DNA of 64,000 nucleotides from Singulisphaera acidiphila DSM 18658 (GTDB lineage: Bacteria > Planctomycetota > Planctomycetia > Isosphaerales > Isosphaeraceae): contig NC_019892.1 of the NCBI RefSeq assembly GCF_000242455.2, forward strand, positions 7,884,744 to 7,948,743, in the 5' to 3' direction. How positions within the stretch are numbered: the first letter of the stretch is position 1; every line of letters begins with the position of its first letter. A model generated the notes under the pieces. It did no database searches, had not been told where the DNA came from, and worked only from the letters and a program-made list of their open reading frames with translations. The translations under genes and the position numbers were made by a program. This document shows positions 1 through 8,003 of this stretch, one piece after another.

Positions 1-2777
1 ATCTGGCCCAGCGTGCTCCGCGCCAAGGAGAAGGCGCCCCCCAAAGTCTGCGAGCCCAGGTGCACGTGGATCCCAAACGCACGTCCCTGGCGCACCAGGC
101 GATCGAGCAAGAGGGCCGTGTCCTGGGCGATCTTGTCGTCCTCGACGAAGAATTCCTGGAATTCATCGACGATCAGCAAGACCCGAGGGAGCGGAGGTTG
201 ACCGTCCAACTGGCGATACCCGTTCAGGTCCTGAACGCCGAGGTCGCGGAACTGGTCGCCCCGGTGCTTGAGTTCGCCGTCGAGGCGCTGAAGGACGCTC
301 AGGCCGAACTCGCGTTCGCTCTCCACGGCGATGACGCGAGCATGGGGCAACTGGAGCGTGGCATAGACCTTGAACTCAACGCCCTTCTTGAAGTCGATCA
401 GATAGAGTTCGAGCTCGTCCGGGCTGTAGCGGAGTGCCGCGTTCGTAATCAAGGCATGGAGCAAGGTGGATTTGCCCGACCCCGTCTTGCCCGCGATGAG
501 AACGTGCTGAGAGGTTCCGCGACCGAGCCGGAGATGTTGCAGCTTGGTGGCCCCTGCCCGGCCCAGGGGAACGTCGATCCCCTTGGCGCTGCTGCTGGTC
601 CAATAGTCCTCGGGGGCCGGGGCGATGAACTCGAACGGGACCTCGACGCGGTTAGCGTCGCGAGCGCGGTCGCCGACCACGTGCAAAAGCTTCGTGAACG
701 TCTCGGGATCAGGCGGCGCATCGAGTTTGACCGGGAACTTCGAAAATTCGGAATCCTTCCACTGGAGTCGCCCCTCCCTCCAGTTGAGATTCATGCACAG
801 CGACTCGAGATCCTTGAGCTGGCAACCCGACGGAAGCGGCTGTTTGATATCGACGGAGATCAGCGTATAGACGCCGCAACGGGCACCGCTGCTGGCGATG
901 CTCATGAGCCGTCGCGCGGCCGATTCGTTGAAGTTCGCGGGGAAATTCGCCACCACCAGCACGCGGAACGGCTCGGCGACTTCACCAGCGTGAATGTTAT
1001 ACTCTTCAATCGTTTTGAATTCGTTGCGCAAGTATTTCTGAATTACGTTTTCCATGTGCGCCTGGAGGTCGGCCAGGCGTTGCTCGATGTGGGGCGTCTC
1101 GGTCCAGATCCGGCTATTGACAAGCAACTCGTGGTAGTCGCCCAGGTGCATGAAAGCCGCGTAGTTCTCACCGAGTCCGACGGGGTCGATGATGGTGAAG
1201 CGGACCTTACCGGCGGGAAGCGACGTCAGATAGCGAAGCATCATCGCTTGCAGGACCCGCGCAGCCTCGGCCTTGCCGGCATCATGAACCTTGAGAAGAA
1301 TCGACCCCTCAGCAGGGAACGAGAGTAAGGCGGGCAGAGTGAAGCGGGTGGGGCCGTCCGGCTTCAAACGAGGGTCGCTGGAAACTCCCTGGGGGATCTG
1401 AGCGAGATCAAATTCAAACTCCCCGAACCGAAGCGCAGGGGGAACGGCCGTGGGAGGTTCCCAGCGGGCCGGATCGATCTGGTGCCAGTCGAGGAAGAGT
1501 TGGCGGCAGACCTCATTGACCTCGGCGACCGTCGCCTGGACCTCGGCCAACCCCGCTTTCCAACGGTCGACAAGCTGCTTCCAGGCCTTGGCGTAAGCCT
1601 CTTGCGTTGACTCCATCTCGAGTCGATGGTTCGTCCGAAGTTGAGTGGTATCGCGTTCAAGCCGTTCCTTGAGGTCGGCAAGGCGGCGTGGATAGCGTTC
1701 GTCAGCCTGCTGCAACGTCTCGGCGTAGCGGGCTTCGCTCGCTTTGAGGAGCGGAGGGTATTTCTCCTCAGCCTGACTCGTCTCTCGTTCGCGACGCTGC
1801 TCGCTCTCGGCCGAGAGTCTCGAGAACTTCTCGTCGGCCGCCAGCGTATCGGACTCGCGTCGTTCCTCGACCTCCACCTTATGACGCTCAAAGGCCGCGT
1901 TGACCCAGTTCTGGCCCTGGAGCGCGTAGGCGTCCGCCTCGTCAAGGGACCGGCGAAAGGGGGGGTAATATCGGCCGACCTGACGCTTGGCCACGGTGGC
2001 GAGCCAGAACCAGAGACCGACCGCAATCGCGACCACTCCACCGGCATCGACCGCAACCCCGGTCTTCCAACCGAGCGTCACCCCCAGCGGGTAAGCCGCC
2101 GCAATGCCGAGAACCAGGAACGGCCAGACAAACTGCTGAGGCTTGAGAAACTTGGGCAGTGTCAGGTTCACCAGCGGAACGAGTTGCGCTTCGGCCTGCT
2201 TCAATCGCTCCTGCAACTCGAACAGTGGATTATCCGAAGGAGGGACAATCACCTCTTCACTGGCTTCATCCGATTGCGGGATGAACGATCGGCACGTTTC
2301 GAGAGGCCGCTCCGCCTCGTCCTTGATCGTCTGCAAGAAACCGAGCTCAGCGTTCAGTTCCGCCGCGCGTTCCTTGTGGAGCTTGACCGCCGAGTCCTTG
2401 GCCGCCTCGAACACCGCGAGGACCTGCCAGCGCGTCTCTTCGTGCTCTCGTTTCGCCGCCTTCGAGGCTGAGCGATACCAGGCCGCGGTCTTGTTTCGGA
2501 CCGCGGCAAACTCCGTCTCGATCTCCTTCCGCTCCGCCTCAAACCGCGTCTGGAGCTCGTCGCGAACCGCCTGGTAGCGAATCTTGGTCGCCTCAATCTC
2601 CGTGTTGGCGGCCTTCGTGACTTTCTCCAAGGCCTTCTGGAAGGCATGCTCCTCCGTCTCAACCTGCCCCCGATACCCCTGCTCCGTCTCCGTCTCCATA
2701 CGGGCACGCTCGGCTGCGATCCGCTCCAGAGTTCGCAGAGCCGCGACTTCCCGTTCGACCAGGGGCGAATGAGACAT
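1..2777 (-). CDS. FtsK/SpoIIIE-type ATPase of a type VII secretion-like locus (3' end beyond the window)
   Basis: The reading frame starts at ATG 2777 and stays open to base 1, giving about 925 residues without a stop, so the C-terminus lies outside the window. Residues 1-200 are strongly charged and probably coiled coil. Two hydrophobic segments follow at about 215-264 (FVWPFLVLGIAAAYPLGV, then VVAIAVGLWFWLATVA), then another charged helical stretch at about 280-430. The motor domain has Walker A (GKTGSGKST, about residue 760) and Walker B (LLIVDEFQEFF, about 864). In the family such ATPases energise translocation of WXG100 proteins (EssC/EccC role). The long coiled-coil arm ahead of the membrane segments differs from the FHA-led EssC architecture. 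It is last in a four-gene minus-strand run beginning with a WXG100-like gene. Secretion motor is an inference from motor plus neighbours; a DNA-pumping role is the alternative. Confidence 0.85.
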   Translation of the reverse strand, partial: MSHSPLVEREVAALRTLERIAAERARMETETEQGYRGQVETEEHAFQKALEKVTKAANTEIEATKIRYQAVRDELQTRFEAERKEIETEFAAVRNKTAAWYRSASKAAKREHEETRWQVLAVFEAAKDSAVKLHKERAAELNAELGFLQTIKDEAERPLETCRSFIPQSDEASEEVIVPPSDNPLFELQERLKQAEAQLVPLVNLTLPKFLKPQQFVWPFLVLGIAAAYPLGVTLGWKTGVAVDAGGVVAIAVGLWFWLATVAKRQVGRYYPPFRRSLDEADAYALQGQNWVNAAFERHKVEVEERRESDTLAADEKFSRLSAESEQRRERETSQAEEKYPPLLKASEARYAETLQQADERYPRRLADLKERLERDTTQLRTNHRLEMESTQEAYAKAWKQLVDRWKAGLAEVQATVAEVNEVCRQLFLDWHQIDPARWEPPTAVPPALRFGEFEFDLAQIPQGVSSDPRLKPDGPTRFTLPALLSFPAEGSILLKVHDAGKAEAARVLQAMMLRYLTSLPAGKVRFTIIDPVGLGENYAAFMHLGDYHELLVNSRIWTETPHIEQRLADLQAHMENVIQKYLRNEFKTIEEYNIHAGEVAEPFRVLVVANFPANFNESAARRLMSIASSGARCGVYTLISVDIKQPLPSGCQLKDLESLCMNLNWREGRLQWKDSEFSKFPVKLDAPPDPETFTKLLHVVGDRARDANRVEVPFEFIAPAPEDYWTSSSAKGIDVPLGRAGATKLQHLRLGRGTSQHVLIAGKTGSGKSTLLHALITNAALRYSPDELELYLIDFKKGVEFKVYATLQLPHARVIAVESEREFGLSVLQRLDGELKHRGDQFRDLGVQDLNGYRQLDGQPPLPRVLLIVDEFQEFFVEDDKIAQDTALLLDRLVRQGRAFGIHVHLGSQTLGGAFSLARSTLGQ

Positions 2778-2857
2778 GATGGACAAACCTGTGGTTCGAG
2801 CGCCCGGAACCGGGACGGTCAGAGATGGGTTGCGGGGAATATCGACTTCGGGACGAT

Positions 2858-3064
2858 TCACGAGCAATCCTGGCGTATCTTGTGAAGAACCTCGGCGATC
2901 TTATCCATCGCACGAATCGCCGACGACGTTTGGTGGTCCAGCGGAAGGAGATGGTTCTTCTCAAAATCCCGCGAGACCTGGTCACTCCACTGCTGCTTCA
3001 CGTCGTCCCAACACTCGCGAAGAGCCTTCTGCGTAAAGGTCAGCCTGGCGGAACCTGCGCTCAT
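2858..3064 (-). CDS. Small helical W-x-D protein (possible second WXG100-like partner)
   Basis: The product is 68 residues, mostly amphipathic helix, with no signal peptide. I chose ATG 3064 over an in-frame ATG at 3100 because GAGGGA lies about 8 nt before 3064. It carries W26-S-D28 followed by R-D-F (residues 32-34), which resembles the W43-R-D45...F51 pattern of the WXG100-size protein encoded at 3841-4113. WXG100 proteins are helical hairpins with the motif in the turn, and this protein is about two thirds of that length. It sits between the coiled-coil gene and the ATPase gene, 80 nt before the latter, so it probably belongs to the same transcript. A secreted partner or an adaptor of the ATPase are both possible; the function is not established. 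Confidence 0.6.
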   Translation of the reverse strand: MSAGSARLTFTQKALRECWDDVKQQWSDQVSRDFEKNHLLPLDHQTSSAIRAMDKIAEVLHKIRQDCS

Positions 3065-3133
3065 GATCCATTCCCTCGTGACGGTCGGTCCGCCACACAT
3101 TTTCCGTGGCCGAGCCGATCAGGACTCGTTCAT

Positions 3134-3820
3134 TCAGGACGTGGGGCGAGACGTCTCCTCCCCCGAAGGTTCCGCTCTCGGTTGAGTGATCACCTCTGCA
3201 GATTCTGTGCCTTCAACGGCCTGTTCCAAGGGAGGGCGATCTTCCCCGTGCGTGGATACCCCCGGCCCGGGTTCCCTCGCTCCGGAAGGGGGAACAACCG
3301 TATCCAGGGACGAGGTCGGCGGAAGCGTGGGCGCCGCGGGGGCCTGGAGGGCCGCGTACTCTTCGAGCGCCACGATCATCCGCTCGAGCAAGGCCAGCGA
3401 ACCGACCAGGCCGCCGGAGAGCTTATCGCTCAACGGCTGCGACTGGCTGTGATACTCAGAGAGGGCGTGCTCGAGGACAGGCCCCCATTTCTTGATCCGT
3501 TCGACCTTGTCCTCAGCCTCTTCCAGCCTGTGCTTGGCGATTCGGAGCGCTTCCTTCTGGTCGCTGTCGGAGACGGCATCGCTGTTCGACTGAGAGAGTC
3601 GCCGGCGATTCAGCTCCGTCCGCGCCTCGGCAATTTTCTCCTTGGCCCGCTTGACCTGGGAGGTCCAGTAGGTGTACTGATCGCGTTCGAGCCAGTTGCG
3701 GACCTGGCGAATCTCCATCTCCATCGCACCGAGCGCGACGCGGGAGTCCTCCGCATACGTCAGCAGGGCGAGCTTGAATTGCTTGATCGCGTCGGTGGAG
3801 CGGACGTTGGCCTGGCTCAT
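3134..3820 (-). CDS. Coiled-coil protein of the T7SS-like operon
   Basis: This 228-residue protein has no signal peptide or membrane segment. Residues 1-155 are highly charged and helical, with heptad-like spacing (for example KAKEKIAEARTELNRRR). Residues 165-228 are proline-, serine- and acid-rich and look disordered. ATG 3820 is preceded by AAGGGG at a suitable distance. It lies between the WXG100-like gene (20 nt upstream) and the small W-x-D gene. Its position in a WXG100/FtsK cluster suggests a structural, chaperone or substrate role in secretion, but I recognise no named family. Confidence 0.7.
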   Translation of the reverse strand: MSQANVRSTDAIKQFKLALLTYAEDSRVALGAMEMEIRQVRNWLERDQYTYWTSQVKRAKEKIAEARTELNRRRLSQSNSDAVSDSDQKEALRIAKHRLEEAEDKVERIKKWGPVLEHALSEYHSQSQPLSDKLSGGLVGSLALLERMIVALEEYAALQAPAAPTLPPTSSLDTVVPPSGAREPGPGVSTHGEDRPPLEQAVEGTESAEVITQPRAEPSGEETSRPTS

Positions 3821-3840
3821 GATCGCCCCTTCGTCGTCGT

Positions 3841-4113
3841 TTAGCGCTGCTGCAAGTACTCTTCCACGCGGTCGGCCTTGCGCATCAGGAACGGAACGTG
3901 TTGGTTCGTCGAGTCGACGAACCGGGCGACCACTTGAAGCGTCTGTTCGAATTCCTCGACGAACTTGTCATGCTCGCGGTCACGCCACGACTGGCCGAGG
4001 CCGGCGAGCTGGCCGTGAAGCACGGTCATCTGGCCGAGGAGATCGTTGTTGAACTGCCGCAACTGCGTCGCGAACCGCCGGAGTTCGTCCGGATTGACGA
4101 TCGCCTGTCCCAT
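3841..4113 (-). CDS. WXG100-family-like small secreted protein
   Basis: The protein is 90 residues, the usual size of WXG100 proteins. Two predicted helices (about 8-40 and 46-88) flank a turn containing W43-R44-D45 in the context LGQSWRDREHDKF. The Gly of the classical W-x-G is replaced by Asp. The first half resembles the family pattern of a helix starting near residue 8 and ending in GLG-x-x-W. ATG 4113 is preceded by AAGGGAATCTC, a good ribosome site. It is the first gene of a minus-strand run of four that ends in an FtsK/SpoIIIE ATPase, the expected partner for export of such proteins. Family assignment is fairly firm; export is inferred. Confidence 0.75.
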   Translation of the reverse strand: MGQAIVNPDELRRFATQLRQFNNDLLGQMTVLHGQLAGLGQSWRDREHDKFVEEFEQTLQVVARFVDSTNQHVPFLMRKADRVEEYLQQR

Positions 4114-4485
4114 GAGATTCCCTTTCGTAGCAGGACGAAACCGGGAGGGCGGCTCTTGGGGACGACCCCGCGCCGCGACAGTGAAAGAATTGGTTGTTCA
4201 AATTATCGTAGCCCGGTCAACCCATGCTGTAAACCACTCAGATCCGTGACGGATCGCAAGATTCCCCCAAGGAATGGCCTACCACCCGTACGGGCCCGAG
4301 GGGGCGGTGATCGTCTCACTTAAAAAGGTACGCTCAGGAAAGGCCTCATCTTACACCCGGGCAGGCGGAGGTTCCTCGAGGAAAGGAGTTGCTCGTTACC
4401 CCATTCGCACTTCCGTGTAGAATCAAGTGGAATCATCGCTTCTACCCATTCTCGACCGCGACGCTCGATAAGGGAGACCGATCCA
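4114..4485. promoter_or_regulatory. Divergent intergenic region between the T7SS-like operon and inositol oxygenase
   Basis: This 372-base stretch separates two divergent start codons and must carry both promoters. An AAGGGAG ribosome site for the plus-strand gene is visible at about 4466-4473. I see no convincing ORF, tRNA or strong dyad. Confidence 0.4.
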
Positions 4486-5358
4486 ATGGCGGAGTCGTCT
4501 GCTTCCCAGGCCACAAGTCGTCCCCTGGAAGACCTTGACGATTGGGAGTCCGTGCATCATCAGGGCGGTGAACGGGGCGAGAACGGTCAGAAATCGGCGT
4601 TTCGCGACTACCGTGAGAACGTCCGCGCAGGGGTTCGCGAGTTTTATCAACTCAATCATCGTCACCAGACGCTCGCCTTCGTCCTCGAGAAGAAGCGGGA
4701 GTTCCTCGCCAAAACCCGCCGATCAATGGGAATCTGGGAGGCGATGGAGTTCCTCAACACGCTTGTCGACGACAGCGATCCCGACACCGATTTTTCGCAG
4801 ATCGAGCACCTGATGCAGACGTCCGAGGCGATCCGAGCCGCAGGCCATCCGCGCTGGTTCGTGCTGACGGGCCTGATCCATGACCTCGGCAAGATCCTCT
4901 GCCTGTACGGCGAGCCGCAATGGGCCGTTGTCGGCGATACCTTCCCGGTGGGCTGCCGTTATTCCGACCGGATCGTCTTCCCCGAGTTTTTCGCAGAGAA
5001 TCCGGACGCGGCCGTGCCCGAGTATCAGGCCCGTGACGGGATCTATCACGAGGGGTGCGGGCTCGACCAGATCCACCTGTCCTGGGGCCACGACGAGTAT
5101 CTCTACCACGTCGTCAAGGATTACCTGCCGGAGGAGGGGCTGGCGATGATCCGCTATCACTCCTTCTATGCCTGGCACCACGAGAATCAGTACACCCACT
5201 TCATGAACGAGGACGACCGAAAGAAACTCGAGTGGGTACGTGCGTTCAACCCGTTCGACCTGTACTCCAAGGGGCATGATCGCCCCGATGTCGACGCCTT
5301 GACCCCGTATTACAAAGACCTGATCGCGGAGTTCTTCCCCCCAAGACTCTCCTGGTAG
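4486..5358 (+). CDS. Myo-inositol oxygenase (MIOX)
   Basis: The enzyme cleaves the myo-inositol ring with O2 to give D-glucuronate. At 290 residues it is about the length of animal and plant MIOX (~285). The di-iron ligands are all visible: H121 (AGHPRW), H132-D133 (LIHDLGK), H202 (WGHDEY), H225 (RYHSFYAWHH) and D258 (FNPFDLYSK). The substrate-site segment GEPQWAVVGDTFPVGC is intact. The fold is the HD-domain variant unique to MIOX. ATG 4486 is preceded by AAGGGAG. It stands alone, with a hairpin downstream at 5437-5473. No uronate isomerase or inositol transporter is adjacent, so the downstream pathway must be encoded elsewhere. The family is best known from eukaryotes but occurs in some bacteria. 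Confidence 0.93.
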   Translation: MAESSASQATSRPLEDLDDWESVHHQGGERGENGQKSAFRDYRENVRAGVREFYQLNHRHQTLAFVLEKKREFLAKTRRSMGIWEAMEFLNTLVDDSDPDTDFSQIEHLMQTSEAIRAAGHPRWFVLTGLIHDLGKILCLYGEPQWAVVGDTFPVGCRYSDRIVFPEFFAENPDAAVPEYQARDGIYHEGCGLDQIHLSWGHDEYLYHVVKDYLPEEGLAMIRYHSFYAWHHENQYTHFMNEDDRKKLEWVRAFNPFDLYSKGHDRPDVDALTPYYKDLIAEFFPPRLSW

Positions 5359-5436
5359 GAAGTTTCGCACGCCTCCTGAAGTCCCAGGTGAGACACGTCT
5401 TGCCCCGTGCCGACGACCGACTCCGAGCCTCTTTTT

Positions 5437-5473
5437 CTGATTCTGGCCGCCCCAAGGGGCAGGCTAGAATCAG
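5437..5473. terminator. Composite hairpin after the inositol oxygenase gene
   Basis: CTGATTCT (5437-5444) pairs with AGAATCAG (5466-5473), and inside it GCCCC (5449-5453) pairs with GGGGC (5456-5460) over an AA loop. A T-rich tract lies before it on the plus strand and little T follows, so its use as a plus-strand terminator is uncertain. Confidence 0.4.
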
Positions 5474-5564
5474 GCCGAAAAGAAGAGAAACGTTGAGCTG
5501 AGACACCCTGCTGTGTGAACTTGATCCCCTTGGCCCGGAGACTCACCGCAGTGAGGCGATCTTC

Positions 5565-7958
5565 ATGACGCAAGGACCGAGCCACCCTGACGAGAAGCCC
5601 GAAAACGAGTCGCAAGGTTCCACCCAAGCCGGCCCGTTCGGTACCTGGGCCGAAGCTGCTGGGCCTGAGCCGACATCGCCCCCCCGCGCCTCTTTCATGC
5701 CCTTGGAAGGGACGATGCCGGCATTCGGCTCGCTCTCCGGCAGCGAATCACAGCCTTTCCCCTCCTCGGAGCAGCCTTTCCCCTCCTCGGATATGGAGTC
5801 TTCGGACGAGTCGATCGGCGTTCAAGGGACGCTCCAACCCGGTCAGGTCCTGTTCGGCCGCTACCTTGCCGAAAAGCTCCTGGGCGAAGGGGGGATGGGG
5901 ACCGTCTGGCTGGTCAAGCACCTCGAGCTCGACACGCTCCGCGCCCTGAAGCTCATCGTCTCGGGAATCGCCTTTGATCCTCAAGCTCAGGCTCGTTTCA
6001 AACGCGAAGCGCGAGTGATGGCGCGGCTCTCGCACCCTCATGCCGTGGTGGTCCACGACGCCCGAATGGCACGTGACGCCGCGTTCATCGAGATGGAATA
6101 CATCCGCGGCCAGAGTCTGAACAAGGCGATGCCCCCCGGTGTCCCCATGCCGCTCGACTGGATCGCGCGGATCCTCGAGCAGCTCTGCGACGTGCTCGAG
6201 GAGGCCCATCTCCAAAAGATCGTGCATCGCGACCTCAAGCCCGCCAACCTCATGCTCTTGGAAGGCCGCCCGGTCGGCCGCGAGCAATTGAAAGTGCTCG
6301 ACTTCGGCATCGCCAAGATCCTCGAGGCAGACTCGGATACGGCGGACGTCCATACCCACACCGGCAGCTTCCTCGGATCGGCCCCCTACACCAGCCCCGA
6401 ACAGGCGAGCGGAGGCGCGATCGACGGCCGGAGCGACATCTATTCGGTCGGGATCATCCTCTACGAGATGATGACCGGCCACCGGCCCTTCACCGGCCCG
6501 ATCACCCGCCTGATCTATGACCACCTCTACACCGTTCCTCCCCCGTTCACCGAACGCAACCCCGAGTGCCACGTTCCGGCCGAAGTCGAAGGGGTCGTGC
6601 TCCGCTGCCTCGCCAAGAACCCGGACGAACGCCCCCAGACCGCACTCGAGCTGTTCGAGCAATTCCACGCCGCGCTCCCGGCAGAGTACCTCGAGGAGGG
6701 TCCTCACTCCCCGTTCCAGGCCGAGCACGATCCGTCCCTCCCGCTGCCGACCAGACGAACGTCGACGACCCCAAAGAAACGGCCGATCGACCCCTCCGGG
6801 GAGGCTCGCACCCAGGCTCTGACCGAGGACGCCGAGCGCGTCCCTTACCAGTATCCCAACCTACCCTCGCCGCCGACTCAAGGCTACGGGATCCCCACAC
6901 CAGCAAAGCCTTCGGCGGGTCTGGATTCGACCGACTGGGGCCATCCCGGAATCGCCAAGGAGACGCTCGATCCCGGCCGCCTGCGCCGCGGTCGTCTCCT
7001 CCGGATGTTCCTGATCGTCACGGTGCTGTCCGGCTTGGGACTGGCCGCATTCGCGTTCCTCCCCCGCCGAAGCGTCCCTGTCCCACCCCCAAGTCTCCCC
7101 AAGGGCTATGCGACTGCCGAAGGCGCGACGATCGTCAACGGCCACCCGAGTCTGCTGATCCGCCAGAGCGATCGAACAAAGTTCATCCTCATCGAGGGGG
7201 GCAAATTCAAAATGGGGAATGACGGCTTCGACTCGAGCGCGGGCCCCAGCGACGAGGATCAGCCCGCCCATACGGTCGCGCTCTCTGACTTTTTCATGCA
7301 GGAGAACGAGGTCACCAACGGCGAGATGGAAGCGTATTTCACTGCGACCCATGTCAATGTGGCGGATCGACCGAAGCGTTGGGAGACCGCCCGCGAGCGG
7401 ATCGAACGCAATGGGAACGACTCCAAACTCTATCCGGCGACGGGGATCACCCATGGACTGGCGGAGAAGTATGCAACGTGGGTCGGCGGCCGCCTGCCGA
7501 CCGAAGCCGAGTGGGAATACGCGGCCCGTTCCCGCGGCAAGCCGATCCCGTACGTCTGGGGAACCGAGCCCAAGCCCTCCCTGACGATGGCGAATGTGGA
7601 CAGCATCGGCCAACTGGGACCGATCCCGACCTCCATGGCGGGCCATTTCAAAAAGGATCGGACCGATCAAGGCATCGCCGATATGACCGGCAACGTCCGT
7701 GAGTGGTGCCGGGATGTTTGGACTCCCTATCTCGTATCTCCTGAACCGCTGAATAATCCCGTCATCACGACTGTCCCAAAGAAGGGATTGCCTGAGTATG
7801 TAATCCGTGGCGGCTCGTTCGCCGTCTGGAGCGACCGGATTCGCACGACACGGCCGCGACGGCCCGACAAGGACGATCTGACGACGACCGAACTCGCCGA
7901 GGACCACACCGCTGAAGACCTGGGATTCCGTGTCGTCATCGACTGGCCGAAGCATTAA
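5565..7958 (+). CDS. Membrane Ser/Thr protein kinase with C-terminal SUMF1/FGE-like domain
   Basis: The 797-residue protein has a disordered N-terminus (1-90) and a Hanks-type kinase domain at about 98-370: glycine loop LGEGGMGTVW, Lys in ALKLI, catalytic loop HRDLKPANLML (about 220), DFG (about 245) and SPEQASGG. A Pro-rich linker leads to one transmembrane helix (about 480-500: MFLIVTVLSGLGLAAFAF). An FGE/SUMF1-like domain follows (544-795) with FKMGNDGF, ENEVTNGEM, PTEAEWEYAARS and RGGSF. The segment after RGGSF has no Cys, so it is not a formylglycine-generating enzyme and is more likely a ligand-binding or sensor domain. The kinase is predicted cytoplasmic and the FGE part outside. The stop lies 45 nt before the dual caspase/WD40 gene, so the two are probably co-transcribed. 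Confidence 0.92.
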   Translation: MTQGPSHPDEKPENESQGSTQAGPFGTWAEAAGPEPTSPPRASFMPLEGTMPAFGSLSGSESQPFPSSEQPFPSSDMESSDESIGVQGTLQPGQVLFGRYLAEKLLGEGGMGTVWLVKHLELDTLRALKLIVSGIAFDPQAQARFKREARVMARLSHPHAVVVHDARMARDAAFIEMEYIRGQSLNKAMPPGVPMPLDWIARILEQLCDVLEEAHLQKIVHRDLKPANLMLLEGRPVGREQLKVLDFGIAKILEADSDTADVHTHTGSFLGSAPYTSPEQASGGAIDGRSDIYSVGIILYEMMTGHRPFTGPITRLIYDHLYTVPPPFTERNPECHVPAEVEGVVLRCLAKNPDERPQTALELFEQFHAALPAEYLEEGPHSPFQAEHDPSLPLPTRRTSTTPKKRPIDPSGEARTQALTEDAERVPYQYPNLPSPPTQGYGIPTPAKPSAGLDSTDWGHPGIAKETLDPGRLRRGRLLRMFLIVTVLSGLGLAAFAFLPRRSVPVPPPSLPKGYATAEGATIVNGHPSLLIRQSDRTKFILIEGGKFKMGNDGFDSSAGPSDEDQPAHTVALSDFFMQENEVTNGEMEAYFTATHVNVADRPKRWETARERIERNGNDSKLYPATGITHGLAEKYATWVGGRLPTEAEWEYAARSRGKPIPYVWGTEPKPSLTMANVDSIGQLGPIPTSMAGHFKKDRTDQGIADMTGNVREWCRDVWTPYLVSPEPLNNPVITTVPKKGLPEYVIRGGSFAVWSDRIRTTRPRRPDKDDLTTTELAEDHTAEDLGFRVVIDWPKH
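5751..5792 (+). repeat. 21-bp tandem duplication in the kinase N-terminus
   Basis: Two adjacent 21-bp copies starting CAGCCTTTCCCCTCCTCGGA encode QPFPSSE-QPFPSSD in the disordered region before the kinase domain. In-frame slippage is the likely origin. Confidence 0.8.
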
Positions 7959-8003
7959 AACCAACGGCCGCGACTCATTCCTCCCCTTTGAAATCGGCCT
8001 AAA

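Noticed and set aside
60..1328. A 422-codon plus-strand open frame
   Set aside because: It is antisense to the FtsK ATPase frame, which carries Walker A and B motifs. High GC keeps the opposite strand open.
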